Origin: Amazonocrinis nigriterrae CENA67 | GTDB taxonomy: Bacteria; Cyanobacteriota; Cyanobacteriia; Cyanobacteriales; Nostocaceae | Direction of reading: 5' to 3' | Length of the DNA stretch: 43,786 bases | Assembly (NCBI RefSeq): GCF_016056305.1 | Contig: NZ_JAECZC010000047.1 | Coordinates: forward strand, 1-43,786 | In this document: positions 27,212-36,817 of the stretch, one piece after another | How the letters are laid out: the number at the start of each line of letters is the position of its first letter | Numbering within the stretch: position 1 is the first letter of the stretch | Position numbers and translations under genes: made by a program | Notes under the pieces: model-generated | The model's input: only the letters and a program-made list of their open reading frames with translations | Told to the model about the DNA's origin: nothing | The model's database searches: none

Positions 27212-27223
27212 CTCAACATTGAG
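27212..27223. promoter_or_regulatory. Palindrome in the flv4 upstream region
   Basis: CTCAACATTGAG is a 5-2-5 inverted repeat about 140 bases before the flv4 start, followed closely by TTCAATGG and later AATCAACA half-site-like pieces. Its place between two divergent genes would suit a LysR-type regulator site. In Synechocystis this operon responds to inorganic carbon. Assignment to a given regulator is speculative. Confidence 0.25.
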
Positions 27224-27364
27224 TAATTCAATGGTAATTCCATAGTAATCAACAATAATTATTTCTAATGATGACCTTTAAAAATTAGCATTTTACCATT
27301 TGAGTATTTCAAGCAAATATAGTAATAAGCAAATTTCCTCTAGACAAAATTTTGGTAAAAACTA

Positions 27365-29095
27365 ATGGTTGCAATCACTAAAATTAATCAAAATATTTCT
27401 AATCCAGGACGTTTAACCATTCAAACCGTCGAAATTGCTGCTCAAACAACTGCTATTCGTTGTCTAGACTGGGATAGAGAACGTTTTGATGTCGAATTTG
27501 GTTTACGAAATGGAACTACGTATAATTCTTTCCTGATTCAGGGAGAAAAAATTGCCTTAATTGATACTTCTCACCGCAAGTTTGAGCAGTTATATCTTGA
27601 GATACTATCAGGCGTAATTGACATTAGTAAAATAGAATACTTAATTATTAGTCATACAGAACCAGACCATAGCGCTTTAGTCAAAGATATCTTGCAATTA
27701 GCTCCTTCTATTACCATTGTTGGTGCTAAGGTAGCTATTCAATTCCTGGAAAATATGGTTCACCAGCCATTTAAATCAAAACTGGTGAAAAGCGGAGAAC
27801 GCTTAGATTTAGGTAATGGTCACGAATTAGAATTTATTTCTGCACCTAACTTACACTGGCCTGACACCATCTTTACTTATGACCACAAAACTAGCACGCT
27901 CTACACCTGTGATGTGTTTGGAATGCACTACTGTGATGATCATACCTATGATGAACATTTAGAATTAATAGAGGAAGATTTCAAATATTACTATGATTGT
28001 CTCATGGGCCCGAATGCTCGCTCTGTTTTGGCAGCTTTGAAGCGAATTGAAAACTTAGAAATCAAAACAGTTGCAACTGGACACGGGCCTTTACTACAAA
28101 ACTATATTCCACAATGGGTTTCGCTATATCAAAACTGGAGCTTAGAACAAGCAAAAATAGATACTTTAGTAGCCCTATTTTACGCAGAAGATTACGGTTA
28201 TAGTGAGCATTTAGTGCGTGCAATAGCACATGGATGTGCAAAAACAGGTGTGGCAGTAGAATTAGTCGATATTAATAGTGCTGAGCCTCAAGAAATTAGA
28301 GAATTAGCCACACAAGCCTCTGGTTTAGTAATTGGAATGCCAGCACAATCTTCAGTGGCGGCTCATGCTGCTTTAAGCACTATCTTAGCTGCTGCTCATA
28401 GGAAGCAATCTATTGGTTTAGTAGAGTCAGGAGGAGGAGAAGATGAACCCATTTACCCTTTACGCAATAAATTTCAAGAATTGGGTTTAACAGAAGCTTT
28501 TACCCCTATTTTAGTCAAAGAAAATCCGACTCCAGCAACACTACAACTTTGCGATGAAGCGGGTACAGATATGGGTCAATGGTTAAACCGCGATCGCACA
28601 ATCAAACAAATTAAATCCATCAACACAGAATTAGAAAAATCCCTAGGACGTATTAGCAGCGGACTATACATTATAACCGCCAAAAAAGGAGAAATTCAAA
28701 GTGCCATGTTAGCTTCTTGGGTGACCCAAGCAAGTTTGAATCCTTTAGGAGTAGCGATCGCTGTATCCAAAGACCGAGCAATAGAATCCTTAATGCATGT
28801 TGGCGATCGCTTCGTTCTCAACGTTTTAGAAGAGGGAAACTATCAAGCATTAATGAAACATTTTCTTAAACGTTTTACTCCTGGTGCGGATCGCTTTGCT
28901 GGAGTGAAAACCTATCCTGCTAATAATGGCTCTCCTATTCTCGCTGACGCTCTAGCTTATATAGAATGTGAAATTACCACCCGTATGGACTGCGGCGACC
29001 ATTGGGTCATTTATAGCACCGTCCAAACTGGAAGAGTCGCCAAAGTAAATGCACTTACCGCCGTCCATCATCGCAAAATTGGCAATCATTACTAA
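27365..29095 (+). CDS. flv4: Flavodiiron protein Flv4 (diflavin type)
   Basis: The 576-residue protein has three domains. The beta-lactamase-like domain has full di-iron ligands: His97, Glu99, Asp101 and His102 (SHTEPDHS), His164, Asp183 and His240. A flavodoxin-like FMN domain follows (about 265-400), then a cyanobacterial C-terminal flavin reductase domain (about 430-575). With the next two genes it reproduces the flv4-sll0218-flv2 cluster of Synechocystis, whose products protect photosystem II by taking electrons on its acceptor side under low CO2 and strong light. Canonical ligands distinguish Flv4 from Flv2. The start is ATG without a strong ribosome-binding site. Confidence 0.93.
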   Translation: MVAITKINQNISNPGRLTIQTVEIAAQTTAIRCLDWDRERFDVEFGLRNGTTYNSFLIQGEKIALIDTSHRKFEQLYLEILSGVIDISKIEYLIISHTEPDHSALVKDILQLAPSITIVGAKVAIQFLENMVHQPFKSKLVKSGERLDLGNGHELEFISAPNLHWPDTIFTYDHKTSTLYTCDVFGMHYCDDHTYDEHLELIEEDFKYYYDCLMGPNARSVLAALKRIENLEIKTVATGHGPLLQNYIPQWVSLYQNWSLEQAKIDTLVALFYAEDYGYSEHLVRAIAHGCAKTGVAVELVDINSAEPQEIRELATQASGLVIGMPAQSSVAAHAALSTILAAAHRKQSIGLVESGGGEDEPIYPLRNKFQELGLTEAFTPILVKENPTPATLQLCDEAGTDMGQWLNRDRTIKQIKSINTELEKSLGRISSGLYIITAKKGEIQSAMLASWVTQASLNPLGVAIAVSKDRAIESLMHVGDRFVLNVLEEGNYQALMKHFLKRFTPGADRFAGVKTYPANNGSPILADALAYIECEITTRMDCGDHWVIYSTVQTGRVAKVNALTAVHHRKIGNHY

Positions 29096-29196
29096 ATGGG
29101 CATTTGTCATTAGTCCTTTGTCAGTTGTCATTAGGCATTGTTTAAGAGTCAAGAGTTAAAACCCCTTCTCCTTCCCCTTCCCCCTCTCAAAAAACC

Positions 29197-29691
29197 ATGT
29201 ATAAGCCTGTTGAAGATAACCCAATTTCCCTATATGAAATTAATCGCGGACGCATTGTCAGAAGCTTGGAATTAATCCAAGATGTGATTGTAATTTCTCT
29301 GTGTATAGGTTTATTTAGCTTCATGGTGTTACAGGTAAGAGATATGTTTCTCTCCCTGCTTCCCCCTCTAGATTTTCATGTTGTTACTGCTGATATACTC
29401 TTCTTGCTCATCTTAGTTGAGTTATTCCGACTGTTAATTATTTACCTACAAGAACAACGAATATCTATTGGCGTAGCTGTGGAAGTTTCCATTGTTTCTG
29501 CTTTAAGAGAAGTCATCGTCAAAGGTATTTTAGAAACTAATTGGAGCCAAGTTTTAGCGACTTGTGCCTTCTTACTAGTTCTAGGAATACTATTAACTTT
29601 GCGAGTTTGGCTACCTCCCACCTTTGAAGGCATCGATCCGGAACAACAAATATCTCAACGCTATAAAAGTCAAACCAAGTCGAAATTGTAG
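29197..29691 (+). CDS. PsiE-like membrane protein, Sll0218 homologue of the flv4-flv2 operon
   Basis: The 164-residue protein has four predicted transmembrane helices, at about 27-50, 60-82, 90-110 and 120-140. The layout resembles phosphate-starvation-inducible PsiE proteins. Its place between flv4 and flv2 identifies it as the counterpart of Synechocystis Sll0218, a thylakoid protein implicated in photosystem II assembly or stability. The gap to flv4 is about 100 bases and to flv2 186 bases, both partly filled with repeats. Co-transcription is expected from the known operon. Confidence 0.85.
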   Translation: MYKPVEDNPISLYEINRGRIVRSLELIQDVIVISLCIGLFSFMVLQVRDMFLSLLPPLDFHVVTADILFLLILVELFRLLIIYLQEQRISIGVAVEVSIVSALREVIVKGILETNWSQVLATCAFLLVLGILLTLRVWLPPTFEGIDPEQQISQRYKSQTKSKL

Positions 29692-29697
29692 ACTGGG

Positions 29698-29872
29698 GAG
29701 TAAGACAAAGCAGGGGAGCAGGGGAGATGAGGAGATAGGGTGATGGGGTGATGAGGAGAAATAACTAATGCCCCATTCCCAATTACCCATTCCCCATTCC
29801 CAATTCCCCATTCCCGATTCCCAATTCCCGATTCCCAATTCCCAATTCCCAATTCCCAATTCCCAACAGAGG
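29698..29872. repeat. Tandem repeats between sll0218-like gene and flv2
   Basis: GGGGAGATGA and GGGTGATG units (29704-29760) are followed by about thirteen units of the CCCAATT/CCCCATT/CCCGATT kind (29770-29865). The latter are overlapped by frames in both strands that are artefacts. They sit inside the predicted flv operon, between the second and third genes. Confidence 0.9.
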
Positions 29873-29877
29873 TTAAT

Positions 29878-31614
29878 ATGTCTGCAACTACAATCACCTC
29901 CAACCGTCCTAGAGATGTTCAAGTTACAGAAATTGGTAAAAATACTATAATCTTGCGATCGCGGACTTGGGAAAGACTAAAATTTGAGGTTGAGTATTCC
30001 CGTCAACGGGGAACCACCGCAAATTCTTATCTCATCCAAGCTGATAAAAAAGCTCTCATCGACCCTCCTGGTGAATCTTTTACAGAAATTTATCTCCAGC
30101 AGCTAGCACAACACCTAGACTTCACTACCCTTGATTATATTGTTCTGGGTCACGTCAACCCCAACCGCAGAGCTACCCTTGAGGTATTGCTTGCTCAAGC
30201 TCCTCAAGTCACCTTAATTTGTTCTCGTCCTACTGCTAATACTCTTAAAACTGCTTTTCCTAACTGGGAATCACGCATCCAAGCCGTGCGCTTTAACGAT
30301 ACTTTGGATTTAGGACAAGGACATGAACTGTCATTTATCACGGTACCAACTCCTCGATGGCCGGATGGACTTTGTACCTATGATCCTGCGACCAAAATTC
30401 TCTACACAGACAAATTTTTCGGCGCTCATATTTGCGAAGATACCTTATTTGATGAAGACTGGAAAGCCTTAGATGCAGAGCGTCGTTACTATTTTGACTG
30501 TCTTCATGCACCCCAGGCTAAACAAGTTGAAGTTGCCTTAGACAAATTAACAGCTTTGGGAGCAAAATTTTATGCCCCTGCTCATGGCCCAATTGTGCGT
30601 TATAGCCTCAGCCGTTTTACCTTTGACTATCGTCAATGGTCTCAAGAACAAAAATCTCAAGAGTTAAGTGTGGCTTTACTTTATGCTTCTGCTTATGGAA
30701 ATACAGCAATATTGGCTAATGGTATTGCCCAAGGTTTGATTGAAAACGGAGTTAATGTTGAGTCAATCAATTGTGAATTAGCAGACCCCGCAGAGATCAC
30801 CCGTATTGTAGAAGCTTGCGACGGCTTTATTATTGGCTCACCCACTTTAGGCGGTCACGCACCAACGCAAATTCAAACAGCTTTAGGAATTGTCTTATCA
30901 ACAGCAGCTAAAACTAAGTTAGCAGGTGTGTTTGGTTCCTATGGTTGGAGTGGAGAAGCAGTTGATGTAATAGAAAGTAAGCTCAAAGATGCCAATTATC
31001 GATTAGGGTTTGAAACTATTCGAGTGCGGTTTAGTCCTACACCTGAGATTTTACAACAATGCCAACAAGCAGGTGCTGCCTTTGCCCAAACCTTGAAAAA
31101 AACCAAAAAACTGCGTACTCCTCGCCAAGCTGTCACAGAAGCGAAAATAGACCGGACTGAACAAGCAGTAGGGCGAATCATTGGCTCTTTGTGTGTTGTC
31201 ACAACTCGTGACGGAGAAAACCACAAAGGAATTTTAACTTCTTGGGTATCTCAAGCAACTTTTAACCCACCAGGAATTATGATTGCCATTGCTCAAGAGC
31301 AGAACGCAGATTTAATGCGTCATCCAGGTGATAAATTTGTACTCAATATTCTCAAAGAAGGAAGAAACATCCGACGATATTTTTCTCGTCATAGCGCTTT
31401 AGGCGATAATCCTTTTGCTAATCTTTCTACACGAACTGCTCTGAATGGTTCTTTGATTTTGAATGAGGCATTAGCTTATTTAGAATGTACAGTACAAAAC
31501 CAGATTGAATGTGGTGATAGGTTGTTGATTTATGCCGTAGTCGATAAAGGAGAAGTGTTAGAGAATGATGGCGTAACTGCGATCGAACATCGAAAATCAG
31601 GGAGTTATTTCTAA
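29878..31614 (+). CDS. flv2: Flavodiiron protein Flv2 (ligand-degenerate)
   Basis: The 578-residue protein has the same three domains as Flv4. The first iron motif is degenerate: HVNPNR (His92, Asn94, Asn96, Arg97) replaces HxExDH, and the later histidine is lost in TPRWPDG. The GHGP-type motif (AHGPIV) is kept. Loss of ligands is the known hallmark of Flv2 and Flv1, which pair with a canonical partner as heterodimers. The flavodoxin-like domain (about 265-400) and flavin reductase domain (about 430-578) appear intact. Position as third gene after flv4 confirms the name. AGAGG lies seven bases before the ATG. Confidence 0.93.
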   Translation: MSATTITSNRPRDVQVTEIGKNTIILRSRTWERLKFEVEYSRQRGTTANSYLIQADKKALIDPPGESFTEIYLQQLAQHLDFTTLDYIVLGHVNPNRRATLEVLLAQAPQVTLICSRPTANTLKTAFPNWESRIQAVRFNDTLDLGQGHELSFITVPTPRWPDGLCTYDPATKILYTDKFFGAHICEDTLFDEDWKALDAERRYYFDCLHAPQAKQVEVALDKLTALGAKFYAPAHGPIVRYSLSRFTFDYRQWSQEQKSQELSVALLYASAYGNTAILANGIAQGLIENGVNVESINCELADPAEITRIVEACDGFIIGSPTLGGHAPTQIQTALGIVLSTAAKTKLAGVFGSYGWSGEAVDVIESKLKDANYRLGFETIRVRFSPTPEILQQCQQAGAAFAQTLKKTKKLRTPRQAVTEAKIDRTEQAVGRIIGSLCVVTTRDGENHKGILTSWVSQATFNPPGIMIAIAQEQNADLMRHPGDKFVLNILKEGRNIRRYFSRHSALGDNPFANLSTRTALNGSLILNEALAYLECTVQNQIECGDRLLIYAVVDKGEVLENDGVTAIEHRKSGSYF

Positions 31615-31773
31615 AGCCATCTGTGTAGAATGGCACTAATAAAAACTGTCAAAGCTGGGGAAGATGGGGGATTAAGGACTAGTATTTAGTAGTCATTGAT
31701 TCGGTGTCAACTATATATACACTTACTCCCCTGCTCCCCCAGCTTGCCAAATTAATTCACTGTTATACAATGC

Positions 31774-33384
31774 CTAGTCTTGGGTAGCCCCTGAACCAGG
31801 AATCGTTACATCTATCGGTGTCACTTGTGTTGCTATCTCTGTCAAAGGTGGTTGAATAGCAGTTTGATTTCCCACTACCAGAGTCACCATATTATCTGGT
31901 TTGATGTATTGCTGTGCTACCCGTTGTACATCAGCCTCTGTGGTTGCTGCTATGGCTTTTTGCTGTCGAAATAGAAAATCCGCAGGATAACCGTAATATT
32001 CGTATGTCATCAACCGTGACAAGGTTTGTCCAGGGCGTTGAAACTCGAATACAAAGGAGTTGAGTGTAGACTCTTTAGCCAAAGCTAGTTCTTCTGGTGT
32101 TATTCTTTCCTCTTGGATACGCTTGATTTCAGTCTGTAAAGCCTTGATAAACTGTACAGTATTAGGAGATTTGGTTTGTCCGCCAGCAATGAACAGTCCA
32201 GGGTAATCGTAGTTGGGACTCCAAAAACCTCGTACATCGTAAGTTAACCCTTGACGCGATCGCAATTCATTCATTAAACGTCCACTATCCCCACTTAATA
32301 CCTCATTCAACACACTCAGCGCCCCATAGTCAGGACTATCTAAGCGTCCTCCTAAATGTCCCATACGAATAGTACTCTGAGTTAATTGCGGCTGATTGAC
32401 AAAAAAGACACCACCTGTATTTGCTGGCGATACCTCTGGTAATTGGGGTTTAGCGATGTTGGGGTTGGGCTGCCAATCGCCTAACTGAGTTTCGATGAGC
32501 GATCGCATTTTACTGGTGTCAAAGTCCCCTACAACCCCCAAAATTATATTATTGGGGTGGAAATATTGTTGGTAAAAGTTCAGCAAGTCTTCACGAGTAA
32601 TCCGATCTACCGTTGCGTACTCTGGTGTGCGGGCATAAGGGCTATCTTTGCCATAGATTAACTTCAGAAATTCCCGACCCGCAATACTATTTGGATTGTC
32701 ATTGCGACGGGCAATACCATCTTTCAACTGAGCCTTAGCCAAATCTACCTTTTCCTGATCAAACACAGGCTCTCGCAACACCTCAGCAAATAGCCCAAAC
32801 ACTGTTTCTAAATCTTCAGTGAGTGTACTAAAATCAGCACTGCCAAAAGTTTCGCCAATGTCAGTTGTCACCCCAGCTGCTCGTTGTGCCAATATCTCGT
32901 CTAGTTCATCAGGGGAATGTTTCTCAGTTCCCCCAGTTCGCATTACTGTTCCAACAACATCAGCTAAACCAACTTTATCTGCTGGTTCCAAGCGACTCCC
33001 TGTACGCACTAATGCTGTACCACCCACAAAAGGTAGCTCATGATCCTCCGCCAAATACACAACCATGCCGTTTTGTAAGACAAATCGGTCATACTTGGGT
33101 AGTTTAATCTCAGGTAGTGGGGCAAACTGCAACTCGGTATAATGCTTTGTCGTTGCTGGCACTGCCACAGTCAAGTCAAAAATTACAATTAAAAAGGCAA
33201 TAGCAAGACTCAAAGCATAAAAAAACCTCTTGCTTTTGGGAATTTTAAATTTTGAGAGAAGTCTAAACGCCGGCTTGTGCTGCTTGGAACTTCTCCTGTC
33301 AAAGACGTTCTTGCTAGCTTGCTTCCCCAAAGGGGTACGGTGATTTTCCTTCTGCTTTCTACTATTCACCTTGTACCTGTGCAT
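31774..33384 (-). CDS. M16-family peptidase-like protein, non-catalytic type
   Basis: The 536-residue protein has a basic N-terminus (1-50), a transmembrane anchor (about 54-76) and two M16 (insulinase-like) domains. At the position of the HxxEH zinc motif it reads GLADVVGTVM, so it lacks the catalytic ligands. The substrate-pocket region (FQRPGQTLSRLMTYEYYGYP) is present. Bacterial M16B proteases commonly consist of one active and one inactive subunit; the gene just upstream encodes the active type. I infer a heterodimer in the periplasm. The two genes are 54 bases apart on one strand. Confidence 0.9.
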   Translation of the reverse strand: MHRYKVNSRKQKENHRTPLGKQASKNVFDRRSSKQHKPAFRLLSKFKIPKSKRFFYALSLAIAFLIVIFDLTVAVPATTKHYTELQFAPLPEIKLPKYDRFVLQNGMVVYLAEDHELPFVGGTALVRTGSRLEPADKVGLADVVGTVMRTGGTEKHSPDELDEILAQRAAGVTTDIGETFGSADFSTLTEDLETVFGLFAEVLREPVFDQEKVDLAKAQLKDGIARRNDNPNSIAGREFLKLIYGKDSPYARTPEYATVDRITREDLLNFYQQYFHPNNIILGVVGDFDTSKMRSLIETQLGDWQPNPNIAKPQLPEVSPANTGGVFFVNQPQLTQSTIRMGHLGGRLDSPDYGALSVLNEVLSGDSGRLMNELRSRQGLTYDVRGFWSPNYDYPGLFIAGGQTKSPNTVQFIKALQTEIKRIQEERITPEELALAKESTLNSFVFEFQRPGQTLSRLMTYEYYGYPADFLFRQQKAIAATTEADVQRVAQQYIKPDNMVTLVVGNQTAIQPPLTEIATQVTPIDVTIPGSGATQD

Positions 33385-33438
33385 ATATCTAATTCCTTTG
33401 CATCTTTTGCATTAGCCTGCTGCAAATCTCTGTGCGTT

Positions 33439-35295
33439 TCACCCCTGTTGCGACAACAACTTGCCAACAGTGCGATTTTCAGGTGTAAACGTTGTTTTTG
33501 CCACTCGCTGAATATCAGCAGGAGTCACTGCTGCAATTGCATCTAAATACTTAAATAAATTCTGCCATGAGCCAGTTTTTACCTCATATTCCAACAATTG
33601 CTCAGCCATTTCCATATTGGAATTGAGGCTAGCTAATAAACCCGCTCTGATTCGGGTTTTCACACGTTGCAACTCATTCGCTGAAACAGGCTCAGTCTTC
33701 AATTGCTCTATTTCCTTTTGTAAAGCTGCTGCCAACTCATCTACGGTTTCACCAGAAACCGTAGGATTAAAGAAAACTATCAAATTCGGGTATTTGTTGC
33801 CTGGCTCACTAAGGATCGCATTTACATATAGTGCTAACTGCTGCTGTTCTACCAAAGACTCATACAGCCGCGACCTGCCCCCACAACACAATAAATTGCC
33901 AATGATGTCATAAACTGCATTATCTGGATGACTAAGCGCCGGACGGTGATAACCTTCAAAGTACCAGGGTTGAGATGGTAGCTGCAAAGTCACCTCCCGC
34001 ATTTGTGTCTGCGGCGGTTCGGCCGGAATTTGGGAAATTGGTTTTGGTTTGGCTTGATAGTGTCCAAAATAAGTTTGTGCCAGTTTTTTAACCTCAGCTG
34101 GGTTGACATCTCCGACAATAGCGATGGTTAAATTGCTTGGTACATAGTATGTCTCAAAAAACTGCCGCACATCTTTTGGTGTTAAGTTGCGGATATCTTC
34201 TTCATAACCACTTATTGGTCGTCTATAGGGATGGACTTTGAAAGCAGTATCGAGAAACTTCTCTCTCATCAGTCCAGTAGGTGAGTTGTCCACCCGTAAG
34301 CGTCGCTCTTCCAAAACGGCATCTTTTTCTTGATAAAACCCGCGACGAAATTCTGGTTCTAGAAATCGCTCTGACTCCAGCGACATCCACAGTTCCAACT
34401 TATTAGCAGGAAGGCTGTAAAAATAACGGGTGGCATCTGTAGAAGTGTCAGCATTTAAATCTGTAGCTCCTGCTTGTGTGATAATTTGCTCGAACTCATT
34501 GTCCTTAACTAGTTTGGCTGCTTGCGCTTTTACTTGCTCAAACTCGGCTTGCAACCGAGCAACCTCATCTTGTTTCCCCTCAGCTTTTGCAGCTCTAATT
34601 TGAGCATCCAACTCTTCTAAGCGGTCTAACAGCGGTTTCTCTGCTTGATAGTCTTTTGTACCAATGCGCGTTGTACCGTTGAATGCCAAATGTTCTAGAA
34701 AGTGAGCTATACCAGTTTTTCCGTCTGGGTCATCCACTGCACCTACATCTGCATAAGTGATAAAGGAAACTACTGGTGCTTGATGCCGTTCCAAAACAAT
34801 AAATTTGAGTCCATTATCGAGACGAAACTCGCTCACCTGCTTAATCGCTCGATCTAGATAAGGTTGTATTGAACTTGGGGCTGGTGGGGTTTGAGTTGGG
34901 CTTTCTTGTGGAGGAGATGTTGTTTGAGTTTGAGCTATGGCGACTTCTGGCATCATTCCCCACCATAGAATTACTAATGTCATTAATATTGCAAAAATCC
35001 GACGCAATCTTAATGACACAGTAATTGCAAAAACTAAATGGGAAATTATGCCTTTTAGCCTTACTTGATCTTCCCAATCTTCTTTGAAAACAAAATGTTT
35101 TCTATCATTGCTCAGAATTGTTTGTATTCTCAGGAAAGGATTGAAAAATACTGTTGTTTTCCCAAAATCTATGAATTGAGCAGTAACTATGTTAATGTAG
35201 AGTTGATGTAATTTTTTAATCAACTCTATAAAGTCAACAGCCTTTTGGAGTTTCTGAAGTACAGAACAGTTTTGAAGCTGGTTCGATAACGGCAT
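33439..35295 (-). CDS. M16-family zinc peptidase, catalytic subunit
   Basis: The zinc-binding HxxEH motif is present in GIAHFLEHLAFNGT, with the downstream glutamate in QEKDAVLEERR. Two M16 domains follow. An export signal lies around residues 94-122 of this reading (LRLRRIFAILMTLVILWWG to AIAQ). The first 90 residues therefore probably are not translated or are not mature. A GTG at 35019, just before the signal, is an alternative start that would give about 526 residues. It is followed by the non-catalytic M16 partner and is likely co-transcribed with it. Confidence 0.88.
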   Translation of the reverse strand: MPLSNQLQNCSVLQKLQKAVDFIELIKKLHQLYINIVTAQFIDFGKTTVFFNPFLRIQTILSNDRKHFVFKEDWEDQVRLKGIISHLVFAITVSLRLRRIFAILMTLVILWWGMMPEVAIAQTQTTSPPQESPTQTPPAPSSIQPYLDRAIKQVSEFRLDNGLKFIVLERHQAPVVSFITYADVGAVDDPDGKTGIAHFLEHLAFNGTTRIGTKDYQAEKPLLDRLEELDAQIRAAKAEGKQDEVARLQAEFEQVKAQAAKLVKDNEFEQIITQAGATDLNADTSTDATRYFYSLPANKLELWMSLESERFLEPEFRRGFYQEKDAVLEERRLRVDNSPTGLMREKFLDTAFKVHPYRRPISGYEEDIRNLTPKDVRQFFETYYVPSNLTIAIVGDVNPAEVKKLAQTYFGHYQAKPKPISQIPAEPPQTQMREVTLQLPSQPWYFEGYHRPALSHPDNAVYDIIGNLLCCGGRSRLYESLVEQQQLALYVNAILSEPGNKYPNLIVFFNPTVSGETVDELAAALQKEIEQLKTEPVSANELQRVKTRIRAGLLASLNSNMEMAEQLLEYEVKTGSWQNLFKYLDAIAAVTPADIQRVAKTTFTPENRTVGKLLSQQG

Positions 35296-35759
35296 ATAAC
35301 TTTTATCCTGCTATTTTGTTAGTAGCAAGTTGGCTAAGCTAATCAGCATGTAAGTTGCATTTTTAGTTAGTAAGCTAAAACTTATCTAAATTGCATGATC
35401 ACTTGTAGTCGTCGTTTTTTGTCATTAGTTTTTTGTCATTTGTATTTACAAAGGACTAATGGCTAATGACGGTCTTATCCTTTCAAAGACGCTACGCGAA
35501 CACGAGGATTATGCAACTTGGATTTACATTAGCTTAGGTACAATTCTGATTTCTTTAAGGGCGATGCAGATCAGCTTATTATTGGTTATTAATAAGCAGT
35601 TTAGTATACTCCTGAAGAGGGCCATCATCCAAATGCTGTATATTTTTAGTTTGGTTTTAATACGTCTTTAGACACAGCTTGGAAACGGCAATATTACAGC
35701 TATTTTCAGATGCATAGACCACAGCTAGGGCTGGGAGTGGGGAGTAGGGAGTAGGGAGG
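35296..35759. other. Gene-free spacer with inverted repeat and tandem repeats
   Basis: An imperfect hairpin at 35421-35470 (GTCATTAG ... CTAATGAC, with TTTGTATTTACAAA at its centre) resembles TTGTCATTAGTC repeats near 29104-29135. A GGGAGTAGGG run (35731-35758) abuts the left end of the IS4-type element. A 70-codon frame at 35459-35671 overlaps the hairpin and has no support as a gene. Confidence 0.5.
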
Positions 35760-36515
35760 AATGGCACTAAGAAAAGCTGAAAAGCTTGTGGTTTAAGCAC
35801 TCTGCAATTGCTTACGTAATTCGTGCCGGGGTTTGGTCAATCTGGGGTAAGCTTTGGGGCGGCGTTTAATAACTCGTGGTTCATTGCGTGCGGGACGGTC
35901 AGGAACAGTCTTGTGAACAATAATTTTGAGTAAAGTGCGGTAAAGTCTAAACCGTTTTTTAAAGTTAGCGGCTTCTAATTTGGGGATAAAATTAAGTAAA
36001 TGATGACGAGTACCTTGCAGGGATAAGCGTAAGGGAGGAGTATTATAAGTAGTTCCAGCCGACCACATTAAGCTACGAAGTAGATTGTAAGCTAGTAAAT
36101 AAACATAAATTTCTTTGCGTACAGTTTTATCACTATCTAGAATTTGAGATAAAAATGCCCACAGCGTTATGATTGGGTCAAATAATCGCTTTTTGTATTT
36201 TATTTTTAGCTCTGTTATGGCTTGTCTGATTACCGATTCTGGTAACAGTTCTTTAAACGGTAGCCCTAAACTCTGGCTAAATTTATCCTTGAGAATTTGT
36301 ACTCGTAGTGTCACAGTAGTAGTTATCGTATGTGCTTGCTCGTTCTCATAAAAGTATTTCACGGACGAGTAAGCTTTTTCTACCGACAAAAATTTTTGGA
36401 CAACTGTACATTATCCTTCCATCAGCGATCGCCTGACTCATGCCATGACTGCACGACTGGGCATTAAAGCTGTAGCTCCTACTCCGCATAGCTTAGAGCT
36501 TTTCTTAGTGCCATT
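35760..36515. mobile_element. Non-autonomous IS4-type element with perfect 19-bp inverted ends
   Basis: AATGGCACTAAGAAAAGCT at 35760-35778 is exactly repeated in inverse at 36497-36515. The 756-bp interval holds only an internally deleted transposase frame. The ends being perfect suggests recent movement, perhaps driven by a full-length copy elsewhere. I could not identify a clear target-site duplication. A partial match to the same end sequence (AATGGCACTAATAAAAACTG) lies at 31629-31648. Confidence 0.85.
35793..36389 (-). pseudogene. Internally deleted IS4-family transposase
   Basis: The 198-residue frame joins the start of an IS4-type transposase (DKFSQSLGLPFKELLPESVI and FDPIITLWAFLSQILDSDKT) directly to its C-terminal part (VRKEIYVYLLAYNLLRSLMW). 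The basic tail PRVIKRRPKAYPRLTKPRHE follows. Full-length relatives have about 450 residues. The missing middle carries the DDE catalytic residues, so the product cannot be an active transposase. The deletion stays in frame. The protein could at most bind the element's ends. Confidence 0.8.
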
Positions 36516-36817
36516 CGGGTATAGGTTGGCTATTTGTAGTCGGGGGATTGTGATCGCAAAAGGAATATATTAATGCAACGGCTTACGTAGTCTCATGTCA
36601 GGAGCTTAGCATATTTCAACGACATTTTTACCCCCTGGAGAAAGAGATTTTTCTTATTATTAACATCACAAAGAAGATGTCCATATTAGCAAACTTTAGT
36701 TAAAGTTAAACACGGTGGCACTGACTCTGCACAAGCAGAGGCGGTAGTTGGGAGAACGTGATTAATAGTTAGCTTATTTCATAGAGCTTTTGAAAATAAT
36801 TTAGTTGGAATTTCTTG
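36516..36817. other. Spacer upstream of the glycine-rich membrane protein gene
   Basis: The 302 bases to the right of the IS4-type element show no gene. An AT-rich part from about 36640 and a GTTAAACACGG segment near 36705 give no assignable promoter. Confidence 0.4.

Noticed and set aside
29611-29950. Several frames with repeated Trp-Glu-Leu-Gly or Pro-Ile-Pro units between the flv genes
   Set aside because: They translate a CCCAATT tandem array in different phases and are artefacts of the repeat.
35459-35671. A 70-codon frame with a hydrophobic tail
   Set aside because: It begins in an intergenic inverted repeat, lacks a ribosome-binding site, and the hydrophobicity reflects AT-rich DNA.
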